Source: Podocnemis expansa (Eukaryota > Chordata > Testudines > Podocnemididae). Taken from it: a stretch of 64,000 nucleotides of DNA. The stretch covers positions 634,168 to 698,167 of the forward strand of contig ML682128.1 of assembly GCA_007922195.1 (NCBI GenBank), in the 5' to 3' direction. A program made the translations under genes and the position numbers. Position 1 is the first letter of the stretch. Each line of letters opens with the position of its first letter. The notes below the pieces were generated by a model, which searched no databases, was not told where the DNA came from, and worked only from the letters and a program-made list of their open reading frames with translations. Of this stretch, positions 61,901 to 63,849 are shown one piece after another.

Positions 61901-63849
61901 GTATTTTGAATGTAATGAATTACCAATGATTGCATTATGGGCATCTCAGTTCACACCTCATAATGAAAAACACAACACCATGCTAAATTTGAACAAGAGA
62001 GTCAGGAGAAGCCAACTGATACTAGGCCTCACCAGAATCCTCACATTTCTTTGGTAGTGAGGCTGACAATCTGCAGAAGTAAGTTTTGTTGAGTCTTTAA
62101 CCTTCAGTGACCCTAAGATTCAGATTGACAGTTCTGTATGATTTGTATTTAACCTGCTACTGCTAACATGGGCTTGGGAAACTGGGAAATCTTCCTTTAG
62201 GCCACTCCAAACCTGCATAATAGTTATGAGAGATAAAGTAGCATTGCTTTCCACAATACATTGACAGGCACAACAGAGCATGGAGTGGTTTAGTAATTTA
62301 CCTAACTTTCAACAGTGAATCAATGGAATCAATGACAGAGACAGGATCAGAAACTAGGAGACCTGGCTCCCAGCCCTGTGCTAATCATTAGACAATATAT
62401 CTTGTCATGGTTATACCACCAAGGAATCAGATCACCACTTTATAAGTTTTCATACCTGAAACCTCACTGTCATCCTGGGAAGCACATCCTTGAGCGAAAA
62501 GGACATCAGAGAGGGAGCAATGTTACTTGTATTCCATTCTGTAAAAGTCTCGTTGGTGCCACTTTGATTTACTATTTGATAGTAAATCCTGAACTTTGTT
62601 AATGCTCCATTGTTTCTCCTAAGTTTATTCCATCTGAATTCCACCAAGGCTCTTTCTTTTCCTTCACATGCATTATTATGTAACACATATATTCTGGGAT
62701 TTTCAGGTGCTGAAGGAACTGTATTAAAAATATACGCACAGGTAGCAGAGCACTTGTGTTTAAATGAGATCTCCTAGCCCCTGCTTTAGGCCTTTTACTC
62801 TTTAGCTAGTGCTCTATGGATTAGTTTCAGGTAGCTAGGTTGGTAACAGAGAAAAAATACTTTCAGACTTGAAAAATAGCAATTTGTGTAATTCACACTT
62901 TGGCCCAAAATTACCCTTGAAAAAAAAATCATTTTAAGATAGAAATGTGACTGTTTCATTAAATGAGTAGGTATGTGAAATACTGGCAAGATATGTTCCC
63001 ACCAACTGCTTCCAAAATGCAGTTATGACTGTCACTGATATGTGTATTTCATTGTCACATGTGTTTGATTTTACAAAAATGCACAAAGTTGGCACTACTC
63101 TATATCTATACAGTGGAACCCTGGTGATATCAACAGACCCTTCCCCATTTAGCCCAATTACACAGAGCCCAGTACTCTGTGAAACTTATGTATTGCACCA
63201 AACAGTTTTTCCCTATGACCTGTTCACATGCATTAATTCTACATTAATTGTATTGCCAAGTGTCTCTTTTACTGATTCATCTTGGAGCTGATCAGGGTAA
63301 AAAAAAGACACCTAGGCAACAAAAAATAAGTACCATTGCTAAGACCCTAAACAATCATCTAACATATTAAATGCAGGATTTCAATGGTCATTTTATAATA
63401 AATTTTAGCTCAGCTAACTTGCTGAAAATCAGAGGCATATGAGCGGATATCACCAAGTATTTTCTGTTCAAATCTCTGCTACTACAGTGGTACATGCACG
63501 CACATGTAACAGTGGTTTGTCAAACATTCAAGAACATATATCTGCATTCTCTGTGATTCAGCCAAGTTCACAGGTTTCAACCCTGGGAAAAACTTAACAC
63601 CTCTCAAGAAGGACCCAGCGTGCTGAAATAAACTAATTCTGACTGTATTCACGGAAAATTAAGAATGAGATTTGAAAGTCTGGTACCTTCTTCAGGGGCT
63701 CGAAGAGATATGGATGTTGTAGGTCCTTCCCCCCAGTAGGTATAAGGAGTCACAGTAAAATCGAACAGAGTATATGGCTCCAGCCCTTCAACTTTGTAGG
63801 ATGGCACTGTCAGATTTCGAGGAGGCAAGCACCGTTCACTATCTACAAA
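9118..63849 (-). CDS. ROS1: ROS1 receptor tyrosine kinase, partial gene, 23 exons (human exons 20-42)
   Basis: Single-pass receptor tyrosine kinase of the plasma membrane. Coding exons on the minus strand, in order: 63849-63687, 62718-62456, 61524-61461, 60468-60269, 59545-59337, 58784-58495, 57396-57220, 54847-54630, 52750-52606, 43653-43421, 40756-40580, 39613-39439, 38501-38384, 35616-35429, 34591-34502, 32444-32309, 31779-31617, 30016-29952, 22906-22777, 21702-21605, 21474-21271, 20338-20204, 9281-9118. All junctions are GT-AG and in phase. The joined frame has no stop over 3805 nt. Domain order (FN3, YWTD propeller, FN3 array, transmembrane helix, kinase) and kinase sequence identify ROS1 rather than another receptor kinase. 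In mammals ROS1 acts in epididymal differentiation and is activated by NELL2; its role in this organism is not known from sequence. The 5' half and the last exon are outside the window or not found. Confidence 0.97.
9494..9503. other. Assembly gap (10 N)
   Basis: A run of ten N in intron 41, 212 bp above exon 42. True length of missing sequence is unknown. Flanking sequence on both sides looks like the same AT-rich intron. No exon is disturbed. Confidence 0.99.
11880..12310. repeat. CT-rich minisatellite
   Basis: Imperfect tandem array of TGTCTCCCCCTTCTCTGCCCA-type units joined by AACCCTGTGTG spacers, unit length about 30 to 65 nt through deletions and insertions. It creates overlapping open frames of 60 to 140 codons on both strands, which are not genes: they are repeats of the same Pro/Cys/Ser/Leu patterns in every frame. 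Confidence 0.8.
12325..12430. repeat. Fragment of AACAAACAAGGAGTCC repeat
   Basis: Reads AAACAAACAAGGAGTCC, GACTAACAAATGTATTTATT, GATGAGCTTTCATGGG and CCCACTTCATCAGACAG: half of an interspersed element also present at 17437, 23725, 23920, 24288, 50578 and 58240. Family name not assigned. Confidence 0.75.
13108..13372. repeat. Interspersed repeat, copy A (pair with 53918-54173)
   Basis: About 260 bp colinear with 53918-54173: TTTACGCAAG, AAAATGCCTTG-ATAAATGC, AGCAGTGAGTTCAGACT, GGGCTGATGGCG, TTTGCCACCAT and GTGAAGACATACCCT occur in the same order in both. Both lie inside foldback elements of the GTAGACATACCC-ending type, so they are the core of one non-autonomous family. No reading frame is shared intact between the copies. 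Confidence 0.8.
14841..15006. mobile_element. hAT-like remnant, CAGTGGTTTGCAAC terminus
   Basis: 166 bp, starts CAGTGGTTTGCAACC and ends GGTTTAGAACCACTAG, inverted termini with mismatches. Flanks (TATTAGAC, GTTAAATG) do not give a clear 8-bp duplication, so the insertion is either old or an internal fragment. Confidence 0.55.
15005..16130 (+). mobile_element. Old CR1/L3-type LINE fragment
   Basis: Plus-strand remnant opposite to ROS1. Translation in shifting frames gives [15 protein letters not shown] linker (from 15010), [20 protein letters not shown] near 15745-15810 and [20 protein letters not shown] with a degraded SDATKL in place of xADDTKL near 16030-16120. These are the reverse-transcriptase motifs of CR1-clade LINEs. 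Many stops and frameshifts; longest open stretch is 66 codons. Confidence 0.8.
17437..17650. repeat. Interspersed repeat with GGGTAGCCATGTTGGTCTG end
   Basis: Starts CAGAAGGGTAGCCATGTTGG, contains GTCCTGTGGCATCTTAAAGA, GCATAAGCTTTTGTGGG, ACCCACTTCGTCAGG and an inverted second half (GAAGTG, AAAAGCTTATGCCCAAAG, TTAGTCTTTAAGGTGCCACA). The element is palindromic and abundant in turtle-like genomes (from memory, not searched). Right terminus is missing; GC-rich DNA follows at once. Confidence 0.75.
17655..18490. repeat. GC-rich block with two tandem units of about 310 bp
   Basis: Unit 1 runs from about 17868 and unit 2 from about 18173; both show GGTGAGC-AGCCAAAAGG, CAGCGCT, CCCCACCAC, GGCTCTGTGCCA, GGAGGCAGTG-GGAGCTGGTAT and CAGCCAC-CTGCCTCC in the same order, spaced by 305 to 314 nt. 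Long open frames (up to 282 codons plus strand, 161 minus) come from the base composition. A G12 run lies at about 18381. It sits directly beside the interspersed repeat, so it may be its passenger core. Confidence 0.7.
18897..19094 (+). mobile_element. hAT-like 0.2-kb element, copy 1
   Basis: 198 bp from CAGAGGTCTTAAAC to GTTTGAGACCTCTG, with flanks AGCTATAG and ATCTATAG (7 of 8 match). Interior shows ATGACACTGTCATTACAGAT and GGGCTAACATACTAGTCCTC, shared with copies at 19166-19366 and 27672-27881. Non-coding. Confidence 0.85.
19166..19366 (-). mobile_element. hAT-like 0.2-kb element, copy 2 (inverted)
   Basis: 201 bp, opposite orientation to copy 1 and 71 bp away from it. Termini TAGGGGTCTCAAAC and GTTTAAGATCCCTG; perfect 8-bp target duplication AGCTACAG at 19158-19165 and 19367-19374. 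The first base of the element is T instead of C. Confidence 0.9.
20204..20338 (-). CDS. ROS1: ROS1 exon 41: kinase C-lobe alpha-F/alpha-G
   Basis: 135 nt, one base in (completing Trp), 2 out. It encodes [20 protein letters not shown], then [20 protein letters not shown] and [12 protein letters not shown] and GGRLExPxNCPDDL are ROS1 hallmarks. Acceptor ctttcttag, donor GTAAGT. The split Leu-Trp codons join cleanly to exon 42, 10.9 kb downstream. Confidence 0.97.
20339..21270 (-). other. ROS1: ROS1 intron 40
   Basis: 932 bp of AT-rich sequence between kinase exons 40 and 41. No repeat or reading frame that I can support. Confidence 0.7.
21271..21474 (-). CDS. ROS1: ROS1 exon 40: catalytic loop, DFG and activation loop
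   Basis: 204 nt, one base in and 2 out (TG of a Trp codon). It encodes [20 protein letters not shown], then [20 protein letters not shown] and [20 protein letters not shown] and NQSDVW. All key residues are present: HRD Asp, Asn of AARN, DFG Asp, the YxxxYY activation-loop tyrosines, and the APE motif. This is the strongest identification in the window. Donor GTAAGT, acceptor atacattag. Confidence 0.99.
21605..21702 (-). CDS. ROS1: ROS1 exon 39: kinase alpha-D/alpha-E and HR of HRD
   Basis: 98 nt, phase 0 in, 2 bases out. It reads [20 protein letters not shown], then [12 protein letters not shown] with the Arg codon split to the next exon. GCVYLExMHFIHRD is the catalytic loop entry. Acceptor tttcctatag, donor GTACAA. 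Only 130 bp of intron separate it from exon 40. Confidence 0.96.
21703..22776 (-). other. ROS1: ROS1 intron 38
   Basis: 1074 bp. Contains a run of G (about 22661-22672) 105 bp from the exon 38 donor. Otherwise nothing recognised. Confidence 0.65.
22777..22906 (-). CDS. ROS1: ROS1 exon 38: kinase hinge and gatekeeper
   Basis: 130 nt, one base in, phase 0 out. It encodes [20 protein letters not shown], then [23 protein letters not shown]. The hinge ELMEGGDL carries the positions equal to human L2026 (gatekeeper) and G2032/D2033 (solvent front), all unchanged. Acceptor is tttttttcag, preceded at 25 bp by a (GTT)n microsatellite. Donor GTAGGC. Confidence 0.97.
22933..22970. repeat. (AAC)n microsatellite next to exon 38 acceptor
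   Basis: About twelve AAC units. On the coding (minus) strand this is (GTT)n ending 26 nt before exon 38, just upstream of its polypyrimidine tract, where branch points normally lie. Confidence 0.97.
23725..24025. repeat. Two fragments of AACAAACA-GGAGTCCTGTGGCAC repeat
   Basis: Fragment 1 (about 23735-23830) has GGGTAGTCATGTTAGTCTAG, AACAAACAGGGAGTCCTGTG and GACTAACAAATTTATTTATT. Fragment 2 (about 23920-24025) has the same start, then turns back on itself through AAAGTGTCACAGGACTCCTT and GTTTGTTTTACTGAACT, so it is a short hairpin copy. Confidence 0.75.
24288..24462. repeat. Palindromic copy of AACAAACAAGGAGTCC repeat
   Basis: Two inverted arms around CGTCAGAACAGG: the left has AACAAACAAGGAGTCCTGTG, GACTAATAAATTTATTTACT and GAACTTTTGTGGAAGAAAAT, and the right returns through TTTTCTCCCACAAAAGCTC, AATAAATAAATTTGTTAGCC and CCACAGGACTCCTTGCTTG. 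About 75-nt arms with few mismatches. Confidence 0.8.
26729..27242. mobile_element. Foldback DNA element with TAA target duplication
   Basis: 514 bp. Starts GGCAATGTCTACAG and ends GTGTGGACACAGCC, flanked by TAA at 26726-26728 and 27243-27245. Interior rich in TTCAAACTAA/TTAGTTTGAA and ACTTCAAAGTAA stretches that pair with each other. Three-base TWA duplications are typical of PIF/Harbinger elements; no transposase is visible. Small GC patch in the middle (26880-26960). Confidence 0.8.
27672..27881 (+). mobile_element. hAT-like 0.2-kb element, copy 3
   Basis: 210 bp from CAGGGGTTTCAAACACGTGG to GTTTGAACCTCCTG. Perfect 8-bp duplication ATCTAAAG at 27664-27671 and 27882-27889. Same family and orientation as 18897-19094. 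Confidence 0.93.
28733..29445. mobile_element. Foldback element with GC-rich minisatellite core, one end missing
   Basis: Left end GGGCATGTCCACATG, then AT-rich stretches with TTATTTCGAAA and GAAATAAC. From about 28990 it becomes GC-rich. The matching right terminus (GTGGACATxCCC) is not seen before ordinary intron resumes at about 29450, so the element is truncated. Confidence 0.65.
29090..29440. repeat. 56-bp GC-rich minisatellite, about six units
   Basis: The mark GGGAGCC(A/G)GCACCCCC recurs at 29136, 29192, 29248, 29303 (as GCGAGCTGGCATGCCCC), 29360 and 29415 (degraded), i.e. every 55 to 57 nt. Each unit also carries CAGCTTGC-GCAGCTAGCAGG. Open frames on both strands (up to 169 codons) are a by-product of the period. 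Confidence 0.85.
29952..30016 (-). CDS. ROS1: ROS1 exon 37: kinase alpha-C helix
   Basis: 65 nt, phase 0 in and 2 bases out. It encodes [21 protein letters not shown]; the Glu in FLKEAH is the alpha-C glutamate that pairs with the catalytic lysine. [18 protein letters not shown] is almost the same as in mammals. Acceptor gttgtttag, donor GTAGTA. Too short for a standard open-frame search. Confidence 0.96.
30455..30537 (+). mobile_element. CR1-type LINE 3' tail fragment
   Basis: Reads GGATGTCAGATTAGATAATT, then TTTCTGACCATATAG and TATGAATCT, an eroded copy of the CR1/L3 end (GTCAGACTAGATGATC, CCTTCTGxCCTTA, TATGAxT). Too short for coding sequence. Confidence 0.55.
30627..31275. repeat. Interspersed repeat split by hAT insertion
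   Basis: Left part GGGTTTGTCTACAC, right part continuing after the insertion as TGCAGTTGAGAGCATG and closing with CTGCAGTGCAGACATGCC near 31270. The ends are inverted (GTCTACACTGCAG against CTGCAGTGCAGAC), so this is a terminal-inverted-repeat element of about 315 bp when the inner insertion is left out. Confidence 0.7.
30642..30974. mobile_element. hAT-like element, 333 bp, perfect target duplication
   Basis: CAGTGGTTCCCAAACTTTTT at the left, GGTTGAAAACCACTG at the right. The 8-bp duplication GTCTACAC is perfect (30634-30641 and 30975-30982). Host is another inverted-repeat element, so the insertion is the younger. No transposase. Confidence 0.95.
31617..31779 (-). CDS. ROS1: ROS1 exon 36: kinase N-lobe, glycine loop and catalytic Lys
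   Basis: 163 nt, one base in and phase 0 out. It encodes [20 protein letters not shown], then [18 protein letters not shown] and [14 protein letters not shown] is the nucleotide-binding loop and the final VAVK holds the ATP-anchoring lysine (K1980 in human). In human tumours this exon is one of the recurrent fusion entry points; here it starts exactly at the same place. Acceptor ctgttttgcag, donor GTAACT. Confidence 0.98.
31780..32308 (-). other. ROS1: ROS1 intron 35
   Basis: 529 bp. No repeat or reading frame recognised. Confidence 0.7.
32309..32444 (-). CDS. ROS1: ROS1 exon 35: cytoplasmic juxtamembrane region
   Basis: 136 nt, 2 bases in and 2 out. It encodes [19 protein letters not shown], then [20 protein letters not shown] and CYAV. 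ELAxLRGLAxxVGLxNACYA is the ROS1 juxtamembrane signature that precedes the kinase. The basic HRRWKFRK cluster follows the membrane helix directly. Acceptor tgcctcccag, donor GTATGT; the split last codon becomes Ser, where mammals have His. Confidence 0.94.
33156..33351. repeat. GC-rich hairpin with 31-bp perfect arms
   Basis: 33156-33186 and 33321-33351 are exact reverse complements (31 bp). Nested inside, 33239-33255 and 33264-33280 are also exact reverse complements (17 bp, 8-nt loop). The whole can fold into one long hairpin. Confidence 0.93.
33793..33841. repeat. Poly-G tract followed by poly-C tract
   Basis: A run of about 17 G, a 15-nt spacer (AAAGGGGTGTGGCA), then about 20 C. Lengths are likely unreliable in any assembly. 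It could fold as a G:C hairpin. Confidence 0.9.
34502..34591 (-). CDS. ROS1: ROS1 exon 34: transmembrane helix
   Basis: 90 nt, 2 bases in and one out. After [11 protein letters not shown] it encodes the hydrophobic run [20 protein letters not shown], about 21 residues and no charge: the single membrane-spanning helix. The juxtaposition to exon 35 (V then HRR, a stop-transfer basic cluster) matches ROS1. The helix is poorly conserved in sequence compared with mammals, as usual for this part. Acceptor ttttacacag, donor GTATGT. Confidence 0.93.
34592..35428 (-). other. ROS1: ROS1 intron 33
   Basis: 837 bp. No repeat or gene recognised. Confidence 0.7.
35429..35616 (-). CDS. ROS1: ROS1 exon 33: last FN3 module, membrane-proximal
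   Basis: 188 nt, one base in and one out. It encodes [20 protein letters not shown], then [20 protein letters not shown] and IVLVK. The FNGSCxxxCTWKxKxLxGxxQFRxxAAN and GEYSG motifs are ROS1 specific. It ends a few residues before the membrane. Acceptor cacattgcag, donor GTATAT. Confidence 0.96.
35617..38383 (-). other. ROS1: ROS1 intron 32
   Basis: 2.77 kb. Apart from a LINE tail at 37640-38055, nothing I can name. In human tumours the homologous exon 32 boundary is a fusion breakpoint region, but nothing in this sequence marks it. Confidence 0.65.
37640..38055 (+). mobile_element. CR1/L3 LINE 3' end
   Basis: Plus strand, opposite to ROS1. Shows the thumb-coding region in eroded form (CACTTTACTGTGTGCTGCT-AGACCTCAG; AATCATTCAAGGTCTAG), then GGAGGTCTTTATGAAAAGGT, TTAGACAAACACCT, CTAGACTAGGTGATCTCTCA and TTCCTTCCAGGCC, the standard CR1-clade end. 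About 415 bp, 5'-truncated. Confidence 0.85.
38384..38501 (-). CDS. ROS1: ROS1 exon 32: start of last FN3 module
   Basis: 118 nt, 2 bases in, 2 bases out. It reads [12 protein letters not shown], then [20 protein letters not shown]. The opening AGVPxKPGxPK and QWEKAxDNG are the same as at the start of human exon 32, which anchors the exon numbering. Acceptor tttcacaatag, donor GTAAGT. A 415-bp foldback element starts 121 bp upstream in intron 31. Confidence 0.96.
38502..39438 (-). other. ROS1: ROS1 intron 31
   Basis: 937 bp, nearly half taken by the foldback element 38623-39037. The rest shows nothing. Confidence 0.7.
38623..39037. mobile_element. Foldback DNA element with TTA target duplication
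   Basis: 415 bp, starts GGCTGTATTCAGATG, ends CATGTGAACATAGCC, flanked by TTA at 38620-38622 and 39038-39040. Interior consists of pairing stretches such as GTTATTTCGAAATAAC, TTTCGAAACAAC and TTTGAATTAAC. Same type as 32788-34238 but without a GC-rich core. No coding. Confidence 0.85.
39439..39613 (-). CDS. ROS1: ROS1 exon 31: FN3 module, C-terminal half
   Basis: 175 nt, phase 0 in and one base out. It starts [20 protein letters not shown] and continues [20 protein letters not shown], then SFKTK. The C-S/C-x-x-GPxYxCN stretch and the closing SFKTKAGVP are typical of ROS1. Acceptor tttttctag, donor GTAAGC. Cys residues probably form local disulfides (inference). Confidence 0.94.
39614..40579 (-). 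other. ROS1: ROS1 intron 30
   Basis: 966 bp. No repeat or gene recognised. Confidence 0.7.
40580..40756 (-). CDS. ROS1: ROS1 exon 30: FN3 module
   Basis: 177 nt, phase 0 on both sides, 59 codons. It begins [14 protein letters not shown], then [20 protein letters not shown] and [13 protein letters not shown]. It closes one FN3 module and opens the next; NTS and NIT are sequons. Acceptor cctgtcag, donor GTAAAA. Confidence 0.94.
40757..43420 (-). other. ROS1: ROS1 intron 29
   Basis: 2.66 kb. The middle (about 41640-42730) looks repetitive: two stretches resemble the 3' half of tRNA-derived SINEs (41985-42090 and 42340-42440) in opposite orientations. The rest shows nothing. Confidence 0.6.
41985..42440. 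repeat. tRNA-like SINE remnants, inverted pair
   Basis: At 42038-42085 CTCCTCCCAGAAGAGTGCAC-TAACCACTGAGTTATGAG resembles the complement-side of a tRNA-like head (GTGC-TAACCACTG). At 42385-42430 GGTCTCCCACCTTCCACATG-AGTGCTTTAACCATG repeats the pattern. This motif (accepted as TCTCCCACxTCCCAGGTGAGTGC-TAACCAC) recurs widely in reptile genomes, from memory. Boundaries are approximate. Confidence 0.45.
43421..43653 (-). CDS. ROS1: ROS1 exon 29: FN3 module
   Basis: 233 nt, 2 bases in and phase 0 out. It encodes [38 protein letters not shown] and ends [14 protein letters not shown] at the start and PNGP-ES-RYQ in the middle are the ROS1 FN3 signature. Acceptor tctgtttcag, donor GTAATG. It follows the largest complete intron of the extracellular part (8952 bp). 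Confidence 0.96.
45988..46782. mobile_element. Foldback DNA element, GGGGACCCATTAAC termini
   Basis: 795 bp. Left end CAGAGCGGGGACCCATTAAC, right end GTTAATGGGTCCCCACTG, a clear inverted pair. Inner arms 46175-46254 and 46506-46585 are about 80 nt with only a few mismatches, so the element folds end to end. Right side is followed by TA, which would fit a Tc1/mariner or Tigger-type insertion, but the left flank is not TA. Open frames of 199 (minus) and 185 (plus) codons are mirror images forced by the palindrome and are not genes. Confidence 0.8.
47414..49664. mobile_element. hAT-like element, 2.25 kb, perfect target duplication
   Basis: Left end CAGGGGTGGCCAAACTTACG, right end CACAGTTTGGCCACGTCTG, exact 8-bp duplication GTTTATAT at 47406-47413 and 49665-49672. 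The centre is AT-rich and two GC-rich segments (about 47990-48140 and 49400-49640) carry the same CTCTCACCATG-type phrases. No transposase frame visible; the longest frames (110 codons) lie in the GC-rich parts. Non-autonomous and unusually long. Confidence 0.92.
49849..50540 (+). repeat. Interspersed repeat (ACTGGGTTAGACCAAAGGTCC), split
   Basis: Begins TACTGGGTTAGACCAAAGG, is interrupted by the hAT element 49883-50317, and continues GTCCACTGTCCTGC, AACAGAACAGGTAATCAATC, AAGTGATCCATCC, CCCATCCTGGCTAATAGCCA and GATGGACCTATCTTCC. Recognisable as a common sauropsid dispersed repeat; class not assigned. Confidence 0.75.
49883..50317. mobile_element. hAT-like element, 435 bp, GC-rich core
   Basis: Left CAGTGGTTGTCAAACTTTTC, right GTCACAACCTGCACATTGAC followed by GTCCACTG. 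Flanks ATATAGTC and ATCTAGTC match at 7 of 8 bases. The core holds a tandem of about 60 to 70 nt units with GGGAGCAG(C/T)G(C/T)-(T/C)GGC-A (around 49978, 50030, 50085, 50205). Confidence 0.8.
50578..50825. repeat. AACAAACA-GGAGT repeat, palindromic copy
   Basis: GGGGTAGCTGTTTTAGTCTAG, AAACATGGAGTTCTGTGGCA, then after TTGCATGAGCTTTTGTGAAA and CTCACCTTGTCAGAGG the inverted half AAAGTGGGATTTCTCTCACG, AAATTTGTTAGTCTTTAAAA and GTGCCACAAGATTCCTT. Same family as 17437-17650 and 24288-24462. Confidence 0.75.
50971..52139. mobile_element. hAT-like element, 1.17 kb, perfect target duplication
   Basis: Left end CAGTAGTTCCCAACCTTTTC, right end ACTGGTTGGGAACCACTG, exact 8-bp duplication CTCTAGTG at 50963-50970 and 52140-52147. 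Sub-terminal GTGGCACAC phrases are inverted too. GC-rich core (51130-52080) with ACACCCCC-rich stretches yields meaningless open frames on both strands. Confidence 0.95.
52606..52750 (-). CDS. ROS1: ROS1 exon 28: FN3 C-terminal strands
   Basis: 145 nt, phase 0 in and one base out. It encodes [20 protein letters not shown] then [10 protein letters not shown]; the L-x-P-F-S-x-Y-x-I-Q-x-A pattern is the FN3 E-F strand signature, and KNYYSD is shared with mammalian ROS1. Acceptor taattacag, donor GTGAGT. The last base joins TT from exon 29 as Val (GVPEAV). Confidence 0.93.
52751..54629 (-). other. ROS1: ROS1 intron 27
   Basis: 1.88 kb. A GC-rich repeat region at about 53415-54173; the rest shows nothing. 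Confidence 0.65.
53415..54173. mobile_element. Foldback-type element with GC-rich core and 13108-like tail
   Basis: Left end CTGTAGTCTGTACTTGGGGC; right end GTGAAGACATACCC, the same terminus as at 13358-13372. 53918-54173 is colinear with 13108-13372. 53590-53630 forms a hairpin with arms CTAACGGAGCATGCTCAG and CTGAGCATACTCCGTTAG (one mismatch). Open frames on the minus strand (190 codons) are composition artefacts. Confidence 0.65.
54630..54847 (-). CDS. ROS1: ROS1 exon 27: FN3 module after the propeller
   Basis: 218 nt, 2 bases in and phase 0 out. It encodes [20 protein letters not shown] then [13 protein letters not shown] and HCTVM. PTILNxTNTSxT and [14 protein letters not shown] patterns mark the FN3 module that follows the propeller in ROS1. 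Extra Cys residues (four) are notable. Acceptor cccttctag, donor GTAAGA. A 625-bp hAT insertion starts only 51 bp upstream of this exon's acceptor side. Confidence 0.94.
54848..57219 (-). other. ROS1: ROS1 intron 26
   Basis: 2.37 kb. Holds the hAT-like element 54898-55522 and a GC-rich patch at about 56540-56900 with open frames on both strands that I cannot assign. The rest is AT-rich with nothing recognised. Confidence 0.65.
54898..55522. mobile_element. hAT-like element, 625 bp, perfect target duplication
   Basis: Left CAGGGGTTAAAGTTAGCC, right ATTATACTTTAAACCCAG, exact 8-bp duplication GTGGGAAC at 54890-54897 and 55523-55530. Inside, 54975-54996 and 55061-55082 are perfect 22-bp inverted arms, and a second hairpin sits at about 55183-55226 (GTCTCATTGAGCATGCTC against GAGCATACTCAGTGAGAC). 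Non-coding. Confidence 0.95.
57220..57396 (-). CDS. ROS1: ROS1 exon 26: last YWTD propeller blade
   Basis: 177 nt, phase 1 on both sides. It encodes [27 protein letters not shown] and [12 protein letters not shown]; the last motif is the ROS1 exit from the propeller (Q-P-F/Y-P-D-K). Acceptor tttttctacag, donor GTAGCA. The following exon resumes FN3-type sequence. Confidence 0.95.
57397..58494 (-). other. ROS1: ROS1 intron 25
   Basis: 1.1 kb. A fragment of the AACAAACA-type repeat at 58240-58340 (TCTGATGAAGTGGGATTC, AATAAATTTGTTAGTCTTTA, GTGCCACCAGACTCCTTG). Otherwise nothing. Confidence 0.7.
58495..58784 (-). CDS. ROS1: ROS1 exon 25: YWTD propeller blades
   Basis: 290 nt, the largest exon in the window; enters with one base and leaves with one. 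It encodes [20 protein letters not shown] and, further on, [38 protein letters not shown]: at least two LDLR class B repeats with conserved Cys residues. Sequon NVT is present. Acceptor tttggtag, donor GTGAGA. Extends the propeller from exon 24 to exon 26. Confidence 0.95.
58785..59336 (-). other. ROS1: ROS1 intron 24
   Basis: 552 bp, one third of it a LINE tail (59080-59275). The rest shows nothing. Confidence 0.7.
59080..59275 (+). mobile_element. CR1/L3 LINE 3' end
   Basis: Reads TTGAAGTCTTTAAATCAAGA, CTTGTGTTATACAGGAGGTC, AGTCTAGATGACCACAGTAG and TCCCTTCTGGCTCTAAAAAT-CTATGAA, the typical end of this LINE group, plus strand. It ends 62 bp before exon 24's donor side at 59337. Confidence 0.85.
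59337..59545 (-). CDS. ROS1: ROS1 exon 24: YWTD propeller blade
   Basis: 209 nt, phase 0 in, 2 bases out (AG, completed to Ser). It encodes a propeller blade with [19 protein letters not shown] and VVDLEL, matching the W-I-x-R-x-L-Y/F pattern of YWTD repeats; LNVT is an N-glycosylation sequon. Acceptor ctcttaag is short of pyrimidines just before AG, donor GTATAG. Confidence 0.93.
59546..60268 (-). other. ROS1: ROS1 intron 23
   Basis: 723 bp, AT-rich with repeated TTTCATTTTGA/TCAAAATxAAA phrases (59640-59900) that could pair, but no clear element ends. Confidence 0.6.
60269..60468 (-). CDS. ROS1: ROS1 exon 23: start of YWTD propeller
   Basis: 200 nt, enters with 2 bases and ends in phase 0 (CGGxLQ side: RLQ|GTATTC). 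It encodes [20 protein letters not shown] and the next beta-propeller blade ([19 protein letters not shown]), i.e. YWTD/LDLR class B repeats. A second AG 12 nt inside the exon (exon start 60456) would keep the frame and delete four residues (DLFP region). The longer form aligns without gaps to the human junction (S-E-I-N-P-F-P-H), so 60468 is preferred. Confidence 0.92.
60469..61460 (-). other. ROS1: ROS1 intron 22
   Basis: 992 bp. A weak tRNA-like stretch at 61083-61150; otherwise nothing. Confidence 0.6.
61083..61150 (+). repeat. Degenerate tRNA-like sequence (SINE head or tRNA relic)
   Basis: CTGTTAGCTCAAAGGGTAAAG resembles an A box and GGTCATGGGTTCCAGTGC a B box at tRNA spacing. Stems are not all complementary, so it is not a working tRNA gene. 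Confidence 0.35.
61461..61524 (-). CDS. ROS1: ROS1 exon 22: small FN3 F-G strand exon
   Basis: Only 64 nt, phase 0 to phase 1. It encodes [20 protein letters not shown], the closing strands of the FN3 module begun in exon 21; the xAFTSxGPGP core is the same in mammalian ROS1. Acceptor ttatcgccag, donor GTATTA. The last base joins the next exon as G-AT (Asp). It is too short to be picked up as an open frame and was found by phase and homology. Confidence 0.93.
61525..62455 (-). other. ROS1: ROS1 intron 21
   Basis: 931 bp. Possible eroded dispersed repeat after AATAAGAACATAAGGAG (61609), not supported well enough to call. Nothing else. Confidence 0.55.
62456..62718 (-). CDS. ROS1: ROS1 exon 21: FN3 module, N-terminal strands
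   Basis: 263 nt, enters with 2 bases (completing Val) and ends in phase 0. It begins [12 protein letters not shown], the FN3 opening that in mammalian ROS1 is nearly identical ([10 protein letters not shown]), then EFRWNKL and [10 protein letters not shown] strands with N-glycosylation sequons (NQS, NET, NTS). Acceptor aatacag, donor GTATGA. Continues into the small exon at 61461-61524. Confidence 0.96.
62719..63686 (-). other. ROS1: ROS1 intron 20
   Basis: 968 bp. No repeat or gene recognised. Confidence 0.7.
63687..63849 (-). CDS. ROS1: ROS1 exon 20: FN3 module, C-terminal half
   Basis: 163 nt, starts in phase 0 and ends one base into a codon (GAA GAA G, completed as Val by the next exon). 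Acceptor is cttattccag, donor GTACCA. It encodes FN3 strands with the usual pattern [20 protein letters not shown] followed by a short Pro-Glu linker. It is the most upstream ROS1 exon visible; the intron above it runs off the window at 64000. Confidence 0.93.
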
